DNA of 8,650 nucleotides, taken from contig DLUO01000037.1 of the NCBI GenBank assembly GCA_003444595.1, forward strand, positions 1 through 8,650. The letters are read 5' to 3'. The stretch is from Bacillota bacterium. GTDB lineage: Bacteria > Bacillota > Dethiobacteria > DTU022 > UBA8154. Below the pieces are notes generated by a model. It saw only the letters and a program-made list of their open reading frames with translations. It was not told the DNA's origin and ran no database searches. Shown one piece after another: positions 6,517 to 8,650 of the stretch. Both the position numbers and the translations under genes were made by a program. Each line of letters opens with the position of its first letter. Position 1 is the stretch's first letter.

Positions 6517-7149
6517 GTGCCAGGGGAGAAAACAGGAAGTAGTTATTGGGATTATTTTAAAGACCTGTGGAAGGGGGTGCAGGGTGGCAGGAAGAAAAAC
6601 ATCTTTCTTTTAACTTTACTGATTTTGGGGATAATATTAATGTTTGCCGGTTCTTTATGGTCACCGCAAAAAAAACCGCCCGTTTCTTACGACGAAATTC
6701 CGGTAGAAACAAGACGGGAACCGGTGGCCTCCGGCAGCAAGTATGAAGAAGAGCTAATCCAATCACTGCAGCACGTTCTGGAAAATATCGACGGGATATC
6801 CCGTGTGCAAATCTTTATTAATTTTGACAATACCGGGGAATCATTCTATGCCAGGGTTAACGAAGAGAGCAACCGGCGGACGACCGAGCAGGATCGTGAA
6901 GGAGGGACCCGGGAAATCCTGGAGACCACCAGCAAGCAGGATTATGTTTTGCTGCGCGAGGAGGGAGGTGGAGAGAAACCCCTTCTTCTCAGTGATAATA
7001 TGCCCGAGATTAAGGGAATCCTGATTGTTGCCGGAGGTGTAAAAAACAGCTCGCTGCGGCTGGAAGTCGTGCGAGCCATTCAGAGTGTTCTGAATTTGCC
7101 TGTTCATAAAATAGCTGTTCTTCCTCTTGGAGAAAGCAAAGCCAGGTGA
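6517..7149 (+). CDS. spoIIIAG: Stage III sporulation protein AG, ring-forming channel protein
   Basis: SpoIIIAG forms a large ring in the intermembrane space, resembling secretion-system rings. 210 residues. A short cytosolic segment (1-27) is followed by one transmembrane helix (28-47) and a proline-rich linker. The ring-building domain is split: YEEELIQSLQHVLENIDGISRVQIFINFDNTG at about 76-107 and GILIVAGGV...LNLPVHKIAVLPL at about 167-204. Between them lies a charged, beta-prone insertion (108-165), as found in the Bacillus protein. The GTG start is six bases after GAGGGGTGA (6502-6510). In Bacillus, spoIIIAG has an additional forespore promoter; I did not find a convincing one here. The last codons overlap possible spoIIIAH starts. 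Confidence 0.95.
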   Translation: MPGEKTGSSYWDYFKDLWKGVQGGRKKNIFLLTLLILGIILMFAGSLWSPQKKPPVSYDEIPVETRREPVASGSKYEEELIQSLQHVLENIDGISRVQIFINFDNTGESFYARVNEESNRRTTEQDREGGTREILETTSKQDYVLLREEGGGEKPLLLSDNMPEIKGILIVAGGVKNSSLRLEVVRAIQSVLNLPVHKIAVLPLGESKAR

Positions 7150-7169
7150 AAGGGGTGATTCAAAAGCCA

Positions 7170-7700
7170 ATGGGCAACAAAAAATTGTGGATTTTGAGCA
7201 TTGTTTTGGTGGCTGCGGTAACTTATTTATTTGTAAGCAGCGTGGAGAAGGAGATGAGCCGGATCGAAGTAGTCCCCGACGAGGAGATTTTACAGACCAT
7301 TCTCTCCGAGGGGTTGCCTGATAATCCTGCCGAGTGGCAGTTTGACGATGCTCGTGCTTTTTTTTCCGAATACCGGCTGGAAAGAGACCGGGTCCGCGGG
7401 CAGGAAGTGGAGATGCTCAAGGATATGATCGATAATCCCCAGGTGGGAGCAGAAGCACGCAGCGAAGCGGAGAAACAACTTTTATACCTGACGGATCTTA
7501 TGGAAAAAGAGCTGATGGTTGAGAATATGTTGAAAGCACAGGGATATAACGATGCCCTTTTGTTTGCGCGCAAGGGAGTCGCTACGGTAATGATCGACGC
7601 AGGACAGCTTAACGAAGAAGATTTTTTAAGAATTGCCGAAGCTGTTTCGTCGGTTACCGGGGTTCCCAGAGAACAGGTCCAGATTATTCAGCAGAACTGA
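7170..7700 (+). CDS. spoIIIAH: Stage III sporulation protein AH
   Basis: The mother-cell half of the intercellular channel: its extracytoplasmic domain binds SpoIIQ from the forespore in Bacillus. 176 residues from ATG 7170. A basic start (MGNKKLW) is followed by a transmembrane helix at about 5-22. The family marker FFSEYRLERDRVRGQEVEML lies at 64-83, then a long helical region, MLKAQGYNDALLFA at about 120-133 and a C-terminal YscJ/FliF-like domain ending SSVTGVPREQVQII. The start is uncertain. AAAGGGGTGA (7149-7158) lies 11 bases before ATG 7170. GTG 7155 has AGGTGA five bases upstream. GTG 7146 would overlap the spoIIIAG stop as GTGA. The choice follows the usual short N-terminus. It is the last gene of the operon; no hairpin terminator was seen after it. 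Confidence 0.95.
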   Translation: MGNKKLWILSIVLVAAVTYLFVSSVEKEMSRIEVVPDEEILQTILSEGLPDNPAEWQFDDARAFFSEYRLERDRVRGQEVEMLKDMIDNPQVGAEARSEAEKQLLYLTDLMEKELMVENMLKAQGYNDALLFARKGVATVMIDAGQLNEEDFLRIAEAVSSVTGVPREQVQIIQQN

Positions 7701-7734
7701 AATACACAAAATGGCGTTAATATAATAATTTTAT

Positions 7735-7764
7735 TTGAAACAACCCGGTAAATTTTGATATAAT
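7735..7764 (+). promoter_or_regulatory. SigA-type promoter of the Asp23-family gene
   Basis: TTGAAA (7735-7740, five of six consensus bases) and TATAAT (7759-7764, perfect) are separated by 18 bases. TGA before the hexamer supplies a TGn extended -10. It lies about 50 bases before the gene start. A second TATAAT at 7721-7726, with a poorer CTGAAA at 7697-7702, may be a weaker tandem promoter. Because no terminator follows spoIIIAH, this promoter gives the downstream genes vegetative expression independent of sporulation. Confidence 0.8.
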
Positions 7765-7815
7765 TAGTCCAGAGTATTAAAGTAAGCCAATTTTATCAAA
7801 AGGAGGAAAAAATAC

Positions 7816-8199
7816 ATGGAAGGTCGTAGTCTTCCATCAGAGTTGGGCGCCATCCGTATCGCCGATGAAGTGGTTGCGATCATAGCGGGATTGGCAGCTA
7901 CAGAAATTGACGGCGTGGCCAGCATGAGCGGAGGGATTGCCGGAGGCATTGCCGAAGCCCTGGGACGCAAAAATTTATCCAAAGGAGTTAAAGTGGAAGT
8001 CGGCGAAGAAGAAGCAGCCGTGGATTTATATTTAATAGTGCGGTATGGAACGCGTATTCCGGATGTGGCCTGGTCAGTTCAGGAAAATGTGAAAAAGGCG
8101 ATTGAGAGTATGACCGGGTTAAAAGTTGTCAAGGTAAACGTCCATGTGCAGGGAGTAAGCTTTCCACAACAAAAAGCGGATGAAGAAACGCCTAAATAA
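7816..8199 (+). CDS. Asp23/Gls24 (YloU/YqhY-like) family protein
   Basis: A 127-residue cytoplasmic protein of the Asp23/Gls24 (DUF322) family, which is linked to envelope stress and lipid homeostasis in Firmicutes. Family markers in order: GAIRIADEVVAIIAGLAATEIDGV (11-34), the glycine-rich MSGGIAGGIAEALGRKNLSKGVKVEV (37-62), and the hydrophobic strand VDLYLIVRYGTRIPDVAWSVQENVKKAIESMTGLKV (69-104). The end VVKVNVHVQGV is also typical. AGGAGG at 7801-7806 lies nine bases before the ATG. In Bacillus the spoIIIA operon is followed by accB, accC and the Asp23-type gene yqhY. Here acc genes are absent and the Asp23 gene follows directly. With an AmaP-like gene next, it may be recruited to the membrane by that protein. 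YqhY or YloU orthology cannot be settled by eye. Confidence 0.95.
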   Translation: MEGRSLPSELGAIRIADEVVAIIAGLAATEIDGVASMSGGIAGGIAEALGRKNLSKGVKVEVGEEEAAVDLYLIVRYGTRIPDVAWSVQENVKKAIESMTGLKVVKVNVHVQGVSFPQQKADEETPK

Positions 8200-8215
8200 C
8201 AGGAAGCTGAGCCGG

Positions 8216-8341
8216 GAGTTGGGTTGGAAGTTGGAAAGGCGCTTTAAAACAAAACCTGCTATCATAGGAATAAACGGCATGTTGAGCCCTGAAGCAGTAC
8301 ATAAATTTTAAGCCTACAATTTCCAACTTCCAACGTCTAAC
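8216..8341. repeat. Heptamer-built inverted repeat, possible small mobile (MITE-like) or folded RNA element
   Basis: A perfect 15-bp inverted repeat lies at 8223-8237 (GTTGGAAGTTGGAAA) and 8320-8334. Each arm reads as tandem heptamers. The left arm is GAGTTGG, GTTGGAA, GTTGGAA; the right arm, on the - strand, is GTTAGAC, GTTGGAA, GTTGGAA. Inside, GCTTTAAAA (8241-8249) pairs with TTTTAAGC (8306-8313) with one bulged base, and CTGCT (8256-8260) pairs with AGCAG (8293-8297). The whole could fold into one long interrupted hairpin. It encodes nothing, has no T run after it, and fills most of the 163-base gap before the amaP-like gene. No target-site duplication was recognised. The repeat is certain; its nature is open. 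Confidence 0.75.
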
Positions 8342-8362
8342 CTTGAAAGGAGAAAAGTTTCT

Positions 8363-8650
8363 ATGGGAACTGGAAAACGTTTTATACTGGCTGTCCTCGG
8401 AGTGCTTGCCATCCTGTGCGGTCTGTTTTTAATTTTGGCTACGCTGGGAGTTCTCAACGGGACTGCTCTTTCTTCTGTTTTAAACCTGTACCAGGTTACA
8501 GGCAGTTTGCAGTATACGGCCCTGGGTTTCCTGATTCTGATTGTGGGAGTAATCCTCCTCTCTTTTCCTGCACTGGGAGGCAAGAAAAAAGAGGGAGGCA
8601 CTATTGTCAGCTACACGGAAATCGGAGAAATCCGCATCTCCTTTAAGGCT
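8363..8650 (+). CDS. amaP: AmaP-like membrane anchor protein for Asp23, 3' partial
   Basis: The first 96 codons of a membrane protein resembling AmaP, the alkaline shock membrane anchor that holds Asp23 at the membrane in staphylococci. A short basic start (MGTGKR) is followed by a hydrophobic helix at about 7-31, an extracytoplasmic loop LNGTALSSVLNLYQVTGSLQY (31-51) and a second helix at about 52-71. A KKKEGG cytosolic turn leads to TEIGEIRISFKA, the beginning of the C-terminal Asp23-like domain. The frame is open to the window end. AAAGGAG (8346-8352) lies ten bases before the ATG. It follows an Asp23-family gene and was probably co-transcribed with it, with the heptamer inverted repeat in between. 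Two-helix topology, the GEIRIS motif and context support the call, but the domain is incomplete. Confidence 0.85.
   Translation, partial: MGTGKRFILAVLGVLAILCGLFLILATLGVLNGTALSSVLNLYQVTGSLQYTALGFLILIVGVILLSFPALGGKKKEGGTIVSYTEIGEIRISFKA

Noticed and set aside
7127..7321. 64-codon + strand frame across the spoIIIAG-spoIIIAH junction
   Set aside because: It overlaps both genes in another frame and its translation resembles no known protein.
8216..8341. Terminator interpretation of the inverted repeat before amaP
   Set aside because: The arms are about 80 bases apart, the stem is not GC-rich next to a loop, and no T run follows.
8314..8646. Open frames on both strands overlapping the 3' end region (- strand 8314-8601; + strand 8416-8646)
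   Set aside because: The frame from ATG 8363 has a ribosome binding site, two membrane helices and the AmaP-type GEIRIS motif, so these are shadows.

Overview
The window looks like chromosomal DNA of an endospore-forming Firmicute, probably of the class Clostridia. It carries the complete spoIIIA operon (AA to AH), flanked by the peptidase and EF-P genes that usually precede it and by Asp23/AmaP-type genes. Shine-Dalgarno sites are purine-rich and strong, GTG starts are frequent, and base composition is roughly balanced. I cannot name a genus from the sequence alone. Every gene I can support is on the + strand.

Layout. Positions 1-1043 hold an M24 Xaa-Pro peptidase gene that is probably cut at its 5' end. 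It is followed by efp (1070-1627) and, behind a probable extended -10 promoter, a small acidic zinc-ribbon protein of the CD1247 N-terminal-domain family (1674-2162). A clear intrinsic terminator (2207-2242) closes this housekeeping block. A 186-base gap contains the terminator, a weak sigma-E-like promoter and a 14-codon leader frame whose stop overlaps the spoIIIAA start. The operon spoIIIAA-AB-AC-AD-AE-AF-AG-AH fills 2349-7700, with short gaps and no visible internal terminator. A strong SigA-type promoter (7735-7764) then serves an Asp23/Gls24 (YloU-like) gene (7816-8199). Next comes a 126-base inverted-repeat element built of heptamers (8216-8341), and the start of an amaP-like membrane gene that runs off the window (8363-8650).

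How the genes work together. The SpoIIIA proteins are made in the mother cell. They build a secretion-like transenvelope complex in the outer forespore membrane that keeps the engulfed forespore active. SpoIIIAA is the ATPase. AB to AE are membrane platform components. AF, AG and AH carry periplasm-like (intermembrane) domains of ring-building type, and AH meets SpoIIQ from the forespore side. EF-P helps ribosomes through polyproline stretches. The Asp23 and AmaP pair is expected to form a membrane-anchored envelope-stress module.

Most of the window is well-known biology, and I did not find a convincing new system. The items most worth a second look are the heptamer inverted-repeat element in front of amaP, the leader frame coupled to spoIIIAA, the unstudied acidic zinc-ribbon protein, and the absence of accB/accC between spoIIIAH and the Asp23 gene.
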